A DNA stretch of 64,000 bases, taken from positions 62,001 to 126,000 of the forward strand of contig JANQBS010000029.1 in the NCBI GenBank assembly GCA_033085395.1. The letters are read 5' to 3'. The translations under genes were made by a program, and so were the position numbers. The DNA is from Xanthoparmelia taractica (lineage: Eukaryota; Ascomycota; Lecanoromycetes; Lecanorales; Parmeliaceae). The notes under the pieces were generated by a model that was given only the letters and a program-made list of their open reading frames with translations, was not told the origin of the DNA and ran no database searches. Below, piece after piece: positions 45,292 through 56,390 of the stretch (the stretch's first letter is position 1; every line of letters begins with the position of its first letter).

Positions 45292-46893
45292 ATGCCGCAG
45301 CGCCCAGTCTACAATGATGATTATGAGCTCGCTGGTCGTGACTCGTACGACTCTGATGATGTCTACGATGAAGCCGACTTCCAGTCGCAACTATTCTTCG
45401 ATTTGGACGAAGCCGATTTCCAGTCGCGAGGACGAACAAGTCTTTCCTACATCAATCGGCCAACGTCTATCACTTGGAGGCTACTCTCCTTGATCAATCC
45501 TCTGCGTCTCAAAAGCGTCTTTCTTGGAGAGGCGCAAGCTCCAACGCATCCCAAATTTGCGCGTCGTCCTAGGCTAGGCTTTCACAGACCCTCTCTCCGA
45601 TCAATCTGCAGCTACTATTCCTTCTGCGGTATTCTCCTGGCGTTGGTTCTATTCATTGCGCTCTTTTTAGAGCCTTCATACACGAAACTACCGTCTCATT
45701 ACCAGTCCTTGAAAACCCGAATTGAGAGCTCCGAGGATTATGGGCGCGCGAATCCAGAGAATCAAAAAATCTTCATCGCTGCTAGTATATACGACCAAGG
45801 AGGCCATGTCCTCGGTGGGGCATGGGGCGAAGCGGTGCTGAAGCTTATCAATATGCTAGGCAATAGGAACGTGTTTTTAAGCATCTATGAGAACACTAGT
45901 GATGAAGCGGCCCAGGTTGCTCAATACAACTTCGAAAGGAGGGTCCAGTGCCAGCACAGTATGGTCCTCGAAGGCTCGCCGTCCGTTGAAGAGCTTCCGC
46001 GAATTCGGCTACCTGATGGGTCTGAGCGGACCAAGCGTATCGCCTACTTGGCAGAAGTCCGCAACAGAGCTCTCTTACCTCTGGACGAACATTCTGAGAT
46101 CAAGTATGACAAGCTTTTGTATCTGAACGATGTTGTGTTTGATCCTATAGAAGCCGCTCAGCTTCTCCTATCAACAAATATGGACGAGCATGGCAACACC
46201 GCCTATCGTGCTGCTTGCGCCGTAGACTTTATAAATCCTTTCAAATTCTACGACACTTTTGCTACTCGAGATCTGGAAGGTTACAGCATGGGTGTCCCCT
46301 TCTTTCCGTGGTTTACGAACGCCGGTAGTGGCAGCAGCCGACAAGATGTACTTGCAGGCAGGGATGCCGTAAGGGTAAAGAGCTGTTGGGGAGGAATGGT
46401 AGCTTTTGATGCCAAACCTTTCCAAGCTAACCCACCTCTACGCTTTCGAGCAACCTCTGATATTTTTTGGGATGCATCTGAATGCTGTCTGATCCATGCT
46501 GATCTGTTAGATCAGAGCACGTTCGATGAAGACGGCGACTACGTTGGTGTGTACATGAATCCATTCGTCCGCGTTGCGTACAGTAATAGGACTTTACCTT
46601 GGATTCGAAGAGTCCAACGTATAGAGCGCCTTTTCACAATTCCTCACAATCTCATAAATCATCTGGTCGGACTTCCTTGGTTCAATCCCCGGCGGACTGA
46701 GGTAGTAGGGTCACAGGTAGAGGAGAAGGTGTGGGTGGAGGACAAGAGCCTCAAAGCTGGTGGATCGTTCCAGAAGGAGGTTAGAGAAGCTACCGGAGGT
46801 GGTTACTGTGGCATAAGGACGTTACAACTTATCAAAGAGAGTCAGCGGGAGGGCGAAAAGAATTGGGAGACTATGCCTGTACCTCCGGGATGA
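45292..46893 (+). CDS. CAP59-family GT69 glycosyltransferase
   Basis: A single exon encodes 533 residues. The family includes the alpha-1,3-mannosyltransferase Cmt1 and Cap59 of Cryptococcus, and is also common in ascomycetes, where substrates are mostly unknown. It looks like a type II Golgi protein: a ~100-residue acidic then basic N-terminus, one membrane segment (FCGILLALVLFIALFL, about 108-123), then the catalytic domain with KIFIAASIYDQGGHVLGGAW, VFLSIYENTSDEA, YLAEVRNRAL, LLYLNDVVFDP (the aspartate likely binds metal), AACAVDF and KSCWGGMVAFDAKPF. The N-terminus has two copies of an EADFQSQ/EADFQSR motif. The acceptor cannot be predicted. Confidence 0.9.
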   Translation: MPQRPVYNDDYELAGRDSYDSDDVYDEADFQSQLFFDLDEADFQSRGRTSLSYINRPTSITWRLLSLINPLRLKSVFLGEAQAPTHPKFARRPRLGFHRPSLRSICSYYSFCGILLALVLFIALFLEPSYTKLPSHYQSLKTRIESSEDYGRANPENQKIFIAASIYDQGGHVLGGAWGEAVLKLINMLGNRNVFLSIYENTSDEAAQVAQYNFERRVQCQHSMVLEGSPSVEELPRIRLPDGSERTKRIAYLAEVRNRALLPLDEHSEIKYDKLLYLNDVVFDPIEAAQLLLSTNMDEHGNTAYRAACAVDFINPFKFYDTFATRDLEGYSMGVPFFPWFTNAGSGSSRQDVLAGRDAVRVKSCWGGMVAFDAKPFQANPPLRFRATSDIFWDASECCLIHADLLDQSTFDEDGDYVGVYMNPFVRVAYSNRTLPWIRRVQRIERLFTIPHNLINHLVGLPWFNPRRTEVVGSQVEEKVWVEDKSLKAGGSFQKEVREATGGGYCGIRTLQLIKESQREGEKNWETMPVPPG

Positions 46894-47328
46894 GTTGATG
46901 GGTGAGAAGATTCCACCATGTACCTTGCATAGCGATCGGGGCGTCCATATACCCTTTGAGAAGAGACAATTGCATGATCACTACCATCTGAATCATGACA
47001 ACTACTTGACCTGAATCTTTTTCAACTTTTGCCACGGAAACGGACAACGACAAAAGGCGCTAAGCGTTCACTGTCATCAGCCTCTTACCCTACAACACAA
47101 GTACAAACACAAACACAAACACCAACATACCCTTCCACCTCTCATCGAACTCGCACCGCTCATCCTGACTATTTCTTCCTTCTACACCGCCATTATCAAA
47201 ATTCATTTACCTCCTACCTGCATTGACTGAGGGACCGGTCGGTCAGTAGACACTTTGAACCCACAGAGCCGTGAGTTCTCAAGGATTTCAAGACTCAGAC
47301 CAACGAACCCTGTCTCAATCAGTTCAAG
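46894..47328. other. intergenic region GT69 / RRM-like gene
   Basis: 435 bp between two plus-strand genes. A CAAACA microsatellite lies at about 47097-47130. No gene was seen. Confidence 0.5.
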
Positions 47329-49154
47329 ATGGTCTTGGACGATGCTGAAAGCATTCGGCGCTTCATCTCACAAATCGAGGGCCAGCTTGGCCATGCGCAC
47401 CTGAATCCCGTCACTCCACCGCCCACTACTCAAAATGACCTGCCGGCCAACGAAGACGGCCCACCCATCAGTACTGCTGACAGTAAGCATACTGACAAGT
47501 ATTACAAGTCCGATGGCGCAAAAACACCTCCAGGTCCTACCGTCGCCGATCAAGCCAACTACCATTTGATATCACCAGAAGCACACCCCAAACCCAGCCC
47601 TCACGTCAGTGGTCTCAAAGCTCCATTTAACACACCCAAAACAGCAGCATCGAGCCCACGCCTGTCAGCCGCGAACACTCACAATGAAGACGTTGCCGAG
47701 GCTTTCTCTGACTACGTCAACACCCTGAACACCCGTCCTTTGAGCGATTCTATGTGGGCTCCGGGATCTGCACGTTACAAACCTTCGATACTTAGTGGAG
47801 CACGTTCGACAAACGTGCTTACGCCTATCAAGGCCGTCGAACCCAATCCAGCTATCAATGATACCTTCGATAGGATGTCCTTCAAGGTTGCTGATCCAGA
47901 TCCCAAGACCAGCGAGAGTCTGATTGGTGGCCACGTTACCCGACGTACGTCCATTGAGCCACCGCCTTCATTTACCAACCAGTTCTCTGTTCTGGCAGAC
48001 AAGACCCAGGAAGGTGAGATAGATGACGCTGTTGAAGCGAAGTTCGAAAAGGCGAGCGACGAGGTTTTCGAAACCCCGGCTCAAATTCAAGCGGCGACGA
48101 AGGCTCAGAAATCTCCGGTCAAGACCGATAGAGCAGATCAGGGGGGCTTCCCAGACACCGCTCCGACTGAAGGGGTCGGAAAAGAGAACGACGCACCGTC
48201 TACACCCAAGGGTGACCTACCACCTCACTTACGGGCAAAACGGATCTCTAGCCAAAAGCCTATCAAGACTGAGGCAAAAGCCGCTACGGACGGAAATGAA
48301 CCCAAGGTCACCCCGGGTCTGGCTGGTACGAAGCCCCTGAAAGGTGCAGAATCAAAAGATGAGGATCTTGAGCACAAGGCCATCTTCACAGCTTGGCCAA
48401 CTTCGGAGGGGAGAAGCAGACCCGGTATGTTACCACAAAACCTCCCTTGCAATGGTTACTAACCCGCAAACAGCCGCCAAGGTACGCAAGGTCGTCATCA
48501 AGGACCTTCCTCGTGACTCGACCGCCAACTTTGTAGCTTCACTTGTGTACGGTGGACCCATTGAAGAAATCCAGATCCGCTCTTCCGCCGCTGGGCATCT
48601 TTCAGCAGCCGTCCGATTCATGAATGCAGGAGACTGCATGAAGTTCTACGAGGATACATCCAATGGCCTGGTTTATAAGACAGATGCCAAAGGCCGCGAA
48701 CTCGTTCTCTTCGTCGAGCTCTCCAAGGACGTCGATGTCATCGGTGGCTTGCTGGAACGCTGGATCGCTTCAGGGGTCACCCGCTGTGTGCGTGCGGTGG
48801 GAGTGGAAAGCAAGTGGAACTTGGACAAACTTGTCGAGATTGCGGAGAGGAAAAATCGGAAGGTGGAGGAGGTTGTGGACGGGCAGAACGCCGGCGGGGT
48901 GAGTACCTACGTCAGACCTCTTCTACATTTATACTAAATTGAGTATGGCAGGCGCGATCGGTGGTGTTCCGCTTCTGTAAAGTCGAGGACGCAGTCCAGT
49001 TCAAAGGAGCGCTTTCCCGGGACGAGGATTGGGAGCACTGCAATATCCATTATGCCGCAGACCCGTGAGTACCCTCACTTTGTCTCCGTTCAGGATCCAC
49101 AAGTAACCTGTTGATAGCTGTGCTACCGCTTCCGAGGTACACTTGGAAGGCTAA
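47329..49154 (+). CDS. protein with C-terminal RRM-like domain, unknown role
   Basis: Four exons (47329-48424, 48474-48898, 48952-49064, 49118-49154; introns 49, 53 and 53 nt) give 556 residues. The first ~360 residues are disordered and Pro/Ser/Thr-rich, with many TP and SP pairs that could be phosphorylated. The C-terminal ~190 residues look folded: VRKVVIKDLPRDSTANFVAS, then a glycine and IEEIQI, then AAVRFMNAGDCMKFYED, an RRM-like beta-alpha-beta order; a second similar unit follows (VTRCVRAVGVESKW ... ARSVVFRFCKVEDAVQF). I do not recognise a named orthologue. RNA binding is inference. Confidence 0.8.
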
Positions 49155-49649
49155 TCAATCGCCCTTGCTGCTGCACCGGGCAATGCCCGTTATGATGGAG
49201 AGAGACACACACATATCAAGTTGCAAATGTAGCCACGCCTTGAGAAGAAGTAGCGATTAATAATCAGATTGTCAGTCCTGTTTTACGAATGTGTGATACG
49301 AGACTGAGCACATTTGAGGAGAGGAGGCAAATCGATCCAGTGGCTTTCCCGAGGCATGTACTCCTACACTAGAGACTTGTACAACGATATTCATGAGGGA
49401 ACATTCGAGTCGCATGATTAGGTAAGGTAGTGTAGAATTAGCTAGATCAAAGCCCAACCAAGCCCAAGTATCAACCAACCAGTGTGATCCCATCAACATC
49501 CCACGACCTCCTATTTCTTAAAAGGAAACGTTCATGACCAGATCCTTGGAAGATATCCCTGCTAAATATATATATAGATAAGGAAGAAAAAACAAGTAAA
49601 AACCAGCAGCAGCAAAATTAAATGATGCGTGAAGAAAAAGTTGCTGTTC

Positions 49650-49735
49650 TATTTAATTACTATGAATATGAGTATGAATATGATTATGATTATGAATAGG
49701 AATAGGAATATGATTATGATTATAATGATTTCGTT
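49650..49735. repeat. TATGAT/TATGAA hexanucleotide repeat
   Basis: About fourteen imperfect units of the form TATGAN or AGGAAT run head to tail, followed by a T-rich and A-rich tract to about 49790. It is a clear microsatellite. Confidence 0.85.
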
Positions 49736-50167
49736 TTTTACTTTTAAAAAGCTGAAGAAAAAAAGAAAAAAAAAAAAAAGAAAAACAATGGATGGATCGG
49801 GCCTTGATATCCGGTGCAAGCCAATCAAAACAGTCCAAAAGCCAAGCCAAGTAAAACGACCAAGTAAACGGGGGGTTTCCAAAGCTAAAAAAGTAAAGGT
49901 ATTATTCCAGATTAGAAAGTAAGCAAGTAAAAAAAAAACCCCCAAGTAAAAACAGGCTTTTGTGGAAAAGAATAAATACCAAGTTACGCCATCGGTACCG
50001 TATGCCTGGTTGGTTGATTCATCTTGATAATGATGATTTCGTGATTATGAACATGATTATGATCATGGGATGTATCATGACCAAGGTACTTCTATGATTC
50101 TATGATTCTATGATTATTCTTCCATCATCTCGTATATTGGCAACTCGTACGAGAGAAACAATGACAG

Positions 50168-50218
50168 ACCCCCCCCCACCCCCCCAAAGAGTACAAAAGA
50201 AAAAAAAAAAAAAAAGGG
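50168..50218. repeat. adjacent C-, A- and G-homopolymer tracts
   Basis: A run of nine C's, an A and seven more C's is followed after a short spacer by sixteen A's and then four G's. Such tracts are unstable and often misassembled, so exact lengths should be treated with care. Confidence 0.85.
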
Positions 50219-50682
50219 GTTATTTGGAATCACAGGAAGAGGATAGGCAGAGGGCATCCAGTCCCCCTCCCCCCTCTTCAACAACATACTCTACACCAAC
50301 GGCCCAAGTCATTCATTTTCATTTGTGTCAGCCTCAAGACCATGAATGAAAATCGACAAACCGTCAAAGAATCCTTTTCCTTCCACATCGATTCCTTCCC
50401 ACCACCCTCCGTGCTAAATCCAAACCACCGAAACTCTCATGCTCGATAGCCAATCAACCCCCGAGCGTTTTCAAAAAAAAGTGTCACAACGCCCGAACCA
50501 CATGGTTGCAGGGAATCCTTTGAAAAAGCCCACGTTTTCCACCACACCTCATGCACGCCAACCTGCATGATATCTATGATTGCTAAGCTCGGAGGCAAGG
50601 GGAGGCGGGCCCGGGGGGAGGGGGCGTCACATGGCTTTACAAATCCCTCGTGGCCCTTACAGCCTGTCAGCATTGCATGGAG

Positions 50683-50715
50683 GCGTTTCCTTTGCGTTTC
50701 CTTTGCGTTTCGTCA
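50683..50715. repeat. three copies of an 11-bp GCGTTTCCTTT unit
   Basis: Two full units and a third partial unit lie head to tail, ending GCGTTTCG. Non-coding. Confidence 0.75.
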
Positions 50716-52155
50716 GCCCTATTTAAATCTGCAAAACTGCGGCCACTACGCGGCGCCACCAGAAAATCCCCCCCCTTCGCCTCCGGCGGCGCTTAGGTAC
50801 GTACGATAACGCAATCACTCGCTCATCACGGCATGACTCGAGACGTGCCGAAGGATCATGCCACCTGAAATGAGCACCTCACCCTTTGACGTGCCGTGCA
50901 GATTGGCTGCATCCCTTGCCGGAGACTTTACACCATCGGCAAGTGACGGCAGGAGTAAAGCATCGTAAGCTATCGCACTGGATCCTCGAATAGGCTGCAC
51001 CAGCAGCGCTGCAACGCTCATCCTTCTCTATCTTTACCTCGAGCAGACATGGGTGATGCGGCCAAACGCTGGGGGGTTGCGGACAAGGGGAACAGCGATA
51101 CGCTCGGCCACGGCTAATTTCCCTTCCCGAGCCAGAGCGGCCAACAGAGGGGTTAAGCAGACCAGGCGCGCTCCAAACCCCGAATGATCGTAAACCTGTT
51201 TTCTCACCTGCATTGTGAGCTGACTCGATTCAGGTCGTATTTGCCTCCCCTAGTCCTGAAGGATTGAGGAGAGACGGAAGAGACGGCAAGATGTCGACTT
51301 CTTCTAAGTTCCTTCATCTTTGACTCTTGACATGCTTGGCACACGGGTCACTCGGGCTGAGCCCGAAAGTCGGGAGCGGCATGACTCTCCTCAGCAGACC
51401 CTAGGCCCGTAGTAGTCAGCACCAGGGTGCGATGCCAGCCTTCGGGCTATTTCGTAACATGTGTGATTTGAGACTTTAGCCGCAGCCAATAAGATTGAGA
51501 AGAGAATGGTGCGAAGGAATAGCCAACTACGTGTATCGTCGTTTCATACGTATGAGGCTCAGACCAACGTCGCCAAGTCAGAAAAAAGTTGGTTGACCAA
51601 GCCATGACAGATTTAGGGTTACTTCCCTTCCAGCCTTCCAGGCTTCAACTTTTCAAGTGCGACGCGTAAGGTACAAAGCAGACCAGCAATATCAGCCGAG
51701 CCCCGCGACGGCGCGCCAAAATGCATAAGCTCAGGTCCCACATGGCATGGCGTCGCAAGTCTTTGAGATCTGAATCGTGAAAAATAGAAAGCCCACAAGC
51801 CCACAAGCCCCTAAAACGTGGACAAACGTTCGGAAAGGATGAATAAGTTTGGTGCAGCTGGGGCTGAAACTTTGCCTCTTCCCGAGTTTGGCGATGTGGC
51901 TATACTGGGCCATCCATCTCCCTACTGCAGACCCAAAATTAAAAAAATTGTGGTTGAAAGAAGGAAAAAGGAAGAAGAAAGGAAGAAGGAAAACAGATAA
52001 AAAAAAAAAAAGTAAGAGGAAACGGTACGTGTATGGCATTGACAGATCCTAGCAGTTGGACTTGTAGCCAATAATAATCATGTTTGAGCTTCTTTCTTTT
52101 GGCGGGAACATTAGAAGAGAATGGGTGGGCAACTTGCTCTGTGTGATCTGGTCAT

Positions 52156-52180
52156 GCTATGCAGCTATGCAGCTATGCAG
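52156..52180. repeat. CTATGCAG tandem repeat
   Basis: Three head-to-tail copies of CTATGCAG, followed by a related GCATGCAGG. Non-coding microsatellite. Confidence 0.8.
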
Positions 52181-53394
52181 GCATGCAGGAGGTTCCAAAC
52201 TCGTGCGCCCGCGCGGGGCTGCATGTAGCAAGTACGAGTAGCAGTAGCAGCCTATGACAGAGGGGTCAGTGTTGCTGTTCAAACACTGTATGGATGCCCT
52301 CTTCAGTCGCGCGGAAATTATCGCAGTAGCATCCAATGGGCGACAAGGGATGGCTATCAAATCATCATCCTCCCCGTCATTGGCTGGCGCGTATTCCCTA
52401 ATGTGGAAGCTTGGATGTGGAAACTGCGACCTCCCTGAGGAAAATCATTGTGTGTCTTACCATAGAAAAAGAGACTAGGAATTTAGTTGCAGAAATAGGT
52501 CCATTTGGGATCCTTGCTGCATGTCCTGGTGATGGATGGGTCAACTCAACTAAACCCGTTCGGTTCAAATATTTCTTTGCATATGGCTTCAAACCACGCT
52601 CAACCGTCTTGTACTTTCGAGCTGAACGTATCAGTAGACGGATACCGCGACTTTGGCAATTCCCGAAGCCAGTAGTTGCCCATCTTGCAACTTTTGGGTG
52701 CCCTGTTATTGGACGAACATGCATCAAATTCCGGCTAAGCTCGACATGGGCTGTATCGAAATTTATAAGATACTCTCATGGGCCCTCGAATCCTGGCGGG
52801 TTCTGACCTTTCTTCCGCAAGTCCCTCGGCAGCTCAGTAAGCTGAGTAGGCGCTCATGAGTGTAGAGAGACCGCAGGAAATCGACCAGACGCAATCATCA
52901 ACTCGGACATACCTGGTAGAGTTCATCGTTCCATCCAATCGTTCATGCAGTTCTTGGTGGTGACTGATCAAGGCCAGCTATCCACTATATCCCAAAGTAA
53001 CCCGATTCCCCGACAACGAGTGCGGCAAGTGAACGCGTTAATGGGAAGGCAGGGATCCTTCAGCGTCACCTGCTACACTTAGGAGGTGCTTTTTTTTCAG
53101 CCAAACATATTTCTTACCAAACATCGCCGTGGAACCCCCACTGCCCTGAAGCACAGCTCTGAATATACGACCGTAGATCCTGCATGCAACCTGCAGATCC
53201 TGGCTGCAGTCACTCTTATTCCTTCTCCAAGCGCTACCACATCCTGCTGCACCTTGCGTACACGAGCGCGTCTGTTTGCTTAAAAGGTGCTTGACGTGCT
53301 GTTGTTTCTCCTGGCATGAGCAGCAGCCCTTCAAGCTTTGAACAGAGCTTTGAGACAATTTCCAGCATCCATACCCTTACCCCAGTCTTCCTTC

Positions 53395-54247
53395 ATGTCT
53401 TTTAGTGGCCGCGGTCATGGCCATGGTTCCGGGACAGATGAACCAAGGTCAAATGGCTACCGCACGGGCTCTTATCACCACGGTAGCAGTCATGACATGC
53501 GAAACCCAAGCCTTGTTCCAGCAAATGCCGAAACACCTTCAAGACGTCGTAGTATGAATATTGAGGACATGTTAAACCCTTCGGACGAGAACACGAGAAC
53601 GGAGCAACAGCCACAGTCTCCTAGGTCCTACAAGGCTGGAAAAGCTTCCAAGTCCGGACCTCTCATATACAGAGCCAAGGCATCTACTAAGTCTCAAGGA
53701 AGCTCTCGTCCTCCACCAAGAGGCAGGGGCGCAGGATCGCCAGACATCCCCTCGCGGACTCGTGCCTTTCGACCGGGCTATACCGACGAACAGGAACTTT
53801 TCATCTGGTATCTTCGTATCGACGTACGTATCTGGTGACACAATATTCCCAACCCGACCTTGCTCTTGAGCTTTGGAACACGTCCTGGGGAGATTTACTC
53901 TCTAGTACCGCCTCCAAACCTTTTCTTGAACAGGAAATGCTGACTCGGGAATGTTGATCCAGTGTGGATATTCTTGGAATGCCATTGCCGACGCTTACAA
54001 TGCTCACTTCTCTCAGGACGGAGAAGGGCAGCGCAGAATCCCCGGACTTCAATGCAAGTTCTATCGCATCACAGAAGCCAATGGCTTGCCGCATGTGAGA
54101 GCGATGCGAAGGACTCGAGATACAGTGCAAAGGTGCGGGATGAGAGCGACCACCGGATACACACGAGACGATTGGTGTTGGCTCGATGGCCGACACCCAG
54201 CCAACACTGCGTATGGTCACATGTTCGGCGACGGAAGGCGCGACTGA
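53395..54247 (+). CDS. Myb/SANT-like domain protein, unknown role
   Basis: Two exons (53395-53823, 53963-54247; 139-nt intron) give 237 residues; an in-frame ATG at 53338 would add 19. The N-terminal half is disordered (Gly/His/Ser/Arg-rich). The border of the exons falls in a compact helical domain: FRPGYTDEQELFIWYLRID joins CGYSWNAIADAYNAHF and ends LQCKFYRITEANGLP, the helix spacing of a Myb/SANT-like DNA-binding unit. A sequence-specific DNA-binding role is inference. The C-terminus carries several Trp, Cys and Arg residues and no known domain. Confidence 0.75.
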
Positions 54248-54649
54248 TGTAAGATACACTGTCACCCATCTAGCCAGGAGCTTGTGACTAATACATATCG
54301 GTTAGGGGGCATATCAAGATTCTGCTCCTCATGGCGGTAGAAGTTGAAGAAAATTCGAAAGCATTTTGTTTTTTGGACTGAGTCTCCTGGAAATTTTTGT
54401 CATTGTGGTCTCGTACACTTTCCTTAAAATCGGCCACGGCAAATAGTAATAGTAGGATGCAGTCGTTAATAGATACACATATGGGAGGACATTGCTGATT
54501 TGCGCTGACGCGCCTCTTGTCACTACTATTCCTTTTCGATAGCTGATGCCTTCCCTATTCAACACTTTTTGTTGTTACTTGATGTTATCGCCAGTGTCCT
54601 ATATTCGAGTCCCAAGGAGACTGATGAGTCAGTGTGGACGCCATGCCTG
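54248..54649. other. intergenic region between convergent Myb-like gene and IWR1
   Basis: 402 bp holding two 3' UTRs; nothing else seen. Confidence 0.5.
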
Positions 54650-56089
54650 CTATTCTTCATCGGATGAACCAAATTGCTCGTCGTCAGAAGCGGCATGTCG
54701 GTAGTTGTAAGCACCTCTACCGAACTCGTCGTCAGAAGAGACTTCATCTTCGGGATAGTCATTTCCATAATAGTCTTCCGCTGTGTACCACATCAGTAAG
54801 TCTGGTCGCTCGAGCATTGATCTACCAACCATTCTCGTCTTCCTCTTCGCTATTCCATTCCGCGTCGCTCTCTTCATCCTCAGCGAAAGCCTCCCAGAGC
54901 GCTTCTTCTTCTTCGTCTTCAATAACCAGGATCCCAATTTTGCCATGATCTGTACCATGTAACGAATCATAACGCGAGTCGGCGGGCTCCGTGACTTCGA
55001 AAGGCCGTGCACTTGATCGAACGTATGTATCGAGCACATAATCGCCCTCATCGTCGAGATCGATGGGATTCGTCATGGTATTGTGCCCACTGCCACCAAA
55101 AGTAGATTTCTCAGCCCTAGGTTGACGAGGCTTTGGAGGCTTGGGCTTAATCTTGAGTTGTCCACTACCACTGAGCCCTTTTACCTGTTGTTCGCTGGCA
55201 CGGATCTCTTCAAGAGCAATCTCTTGCAGTTGTTCAACAAGCCGAGTAGACTCGTAATTCCATTGACTTGATGGCTCGTTGATGTTTTCCGCTGTCCTTG
55301 TAAGGTTTTCATTTGGCTTTGGTGGATTGGTCCAGGTTTCTGTCCTCCACTTCCGCTCCGCGGCAGTTGCATTGGGCCGTTTACGAGGTTGGCAAAGCTG
55401 CGATGTGTCCTTCTTTTCACCATCATCCACATGTCGTGGTTCGCCGCTGCTGTGACTCAGGACATTGCCCGGAAATTGTACTTTACGTATGATTTCCGGT
55501 TTATCGGCAAACATAGCCAGGTCCTTTTTCCTTTTATCTCTATGTTTCTGTGCGATAGTTTTTGGGACCAAAAACGGTGAAGACATGGGCGAAGGATTTC
55601 TGACCAGATGGAACTTTCGTGCCTTCAGCGAGGATGCGAAAATCTCATGAGTATGCTGGCGTGACTGCTTGGTTTGCATATCGTCACATGGCCGCTGACG
55701 CTTTTCAACGGTAACAGACGTAGTGATAGGCTTTGTACTCTTCGAGGACCGAGGAATATCATTCTTCCGCTCATCGAAGTCTTCCCTTGGCAGAGTAGTC
55801 CTCACAGTGGGCACTTCTGGTAGAGTAAATGCAGTCGCGGTAGTCTTGGTCTCTTTGGCTGCATTAAGAGGTATAATGGGTACCTCGTATTGAGGTGTGT
55901 CGTTATCATCGTTCACCAATTTCCAGAAACCACTGGGCCTCTGCTTCTTCTGTTGTATAACTACCGCATAGTGAGCGAACCAGATATCCAAGAGCAAGGC
56001 TTGTATAAGTGATGACACTCACATAAAGCCTCAACTGGATCCTCATCCCGACGTCTCTTGACCGTGATACGCTCCGGTGGGTATGCCAT
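54650..56089 (-). CDS. IWR1: Iwr1-like RNA polymerase II nuclear import factor
   Basis: Three exons (56023-56089, 54830-55960, 54650-54780) give 442 residues. Iwr1 binds assembled RNA polymerase II in the cytoplasm and brings it into the nucleus. The N-terminus (PPERITVKRRRDEDPVEAL) is the typical basic start and likely nuclear localisation signal. The conserved Iwr1 block is at the C-terminus, across the last intron: an acidic run, LWEAFAEDEESDAEW, then NAEDYYGNDYPEDE. The middle is disordered and poorly conserved. It is longer than the yeast protein, mainly in this middle part. Confidence 0.9.
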
Positions 56090-56390
56090 TCTTGTGGGTG
56101 GGAAAATAAGGAATCAAGATCAAGGTGTAGGATGCTACGGATATGAAATCGTAATTTACTTCATGTCACGATTTTAGTACAATTTGTATTTTACACAATC
56201 CATGCTACAACCTTTTGCCATCTGCACATTGAACGATAACAACAAGCCTTCAGTCAACACCGATAATGATGGAGCATACTTTAGCCTCGCGCATTGGATT
56301 ATTGGCTCCACACTGCAAATTCCACTCCTCAAAGCTTCAACGTGCTACTATCTCGCCCATCTTGTATTGCATGTAGACCACCTTTGGTAT
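56090..56390. other. intergenic region IWR1 promoter / coiled-coil gene 3' end
   Basis: 301 bp between two minus-strand genes; nothing but flanking regulatory DNA expected or seen. Confidence 0.45.

Larger units (their letters stand above)
49155..53337. other. 4.2-kb gene-free stretch rich in simple repeats
   Basis: No convincing gene was found. Open frames (for example 52411-52806 plus and 51731-52039 minus) have no domain and odd composition. The stretch holds an AT-rich TATGAT/TATGAA repeat (49650-49735), a TATGATTC repeat (50093-50117), C, A and G homopolymer runs (50168-50218), a GCGTTTCCTTT repeat (50683-50715), a CCCACAAG duplication (about 51791-51810) and a CTATGCAG repeat (52156-52180). 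The 5' end holds the 3' UTR of the RRM-like gene and the 3' end the promoter of the Myb-like gene. Confidence 0.6.

Noticed and set aside
45292..46893. Assigning the window to Cryptococcus or another basidiomycete because of the CAP59 domain
   Set aside because: GT69 proteins are also common in ascomycetes, and the RCO1, SNF5, EBP1 and lectin sequences look like Pezizomycotina.
52411..52806. 131-residue open frame in the gene-poor interval
   Set aside because: No domain, no splice context, no codon or composition sign of a protein; probably chance.
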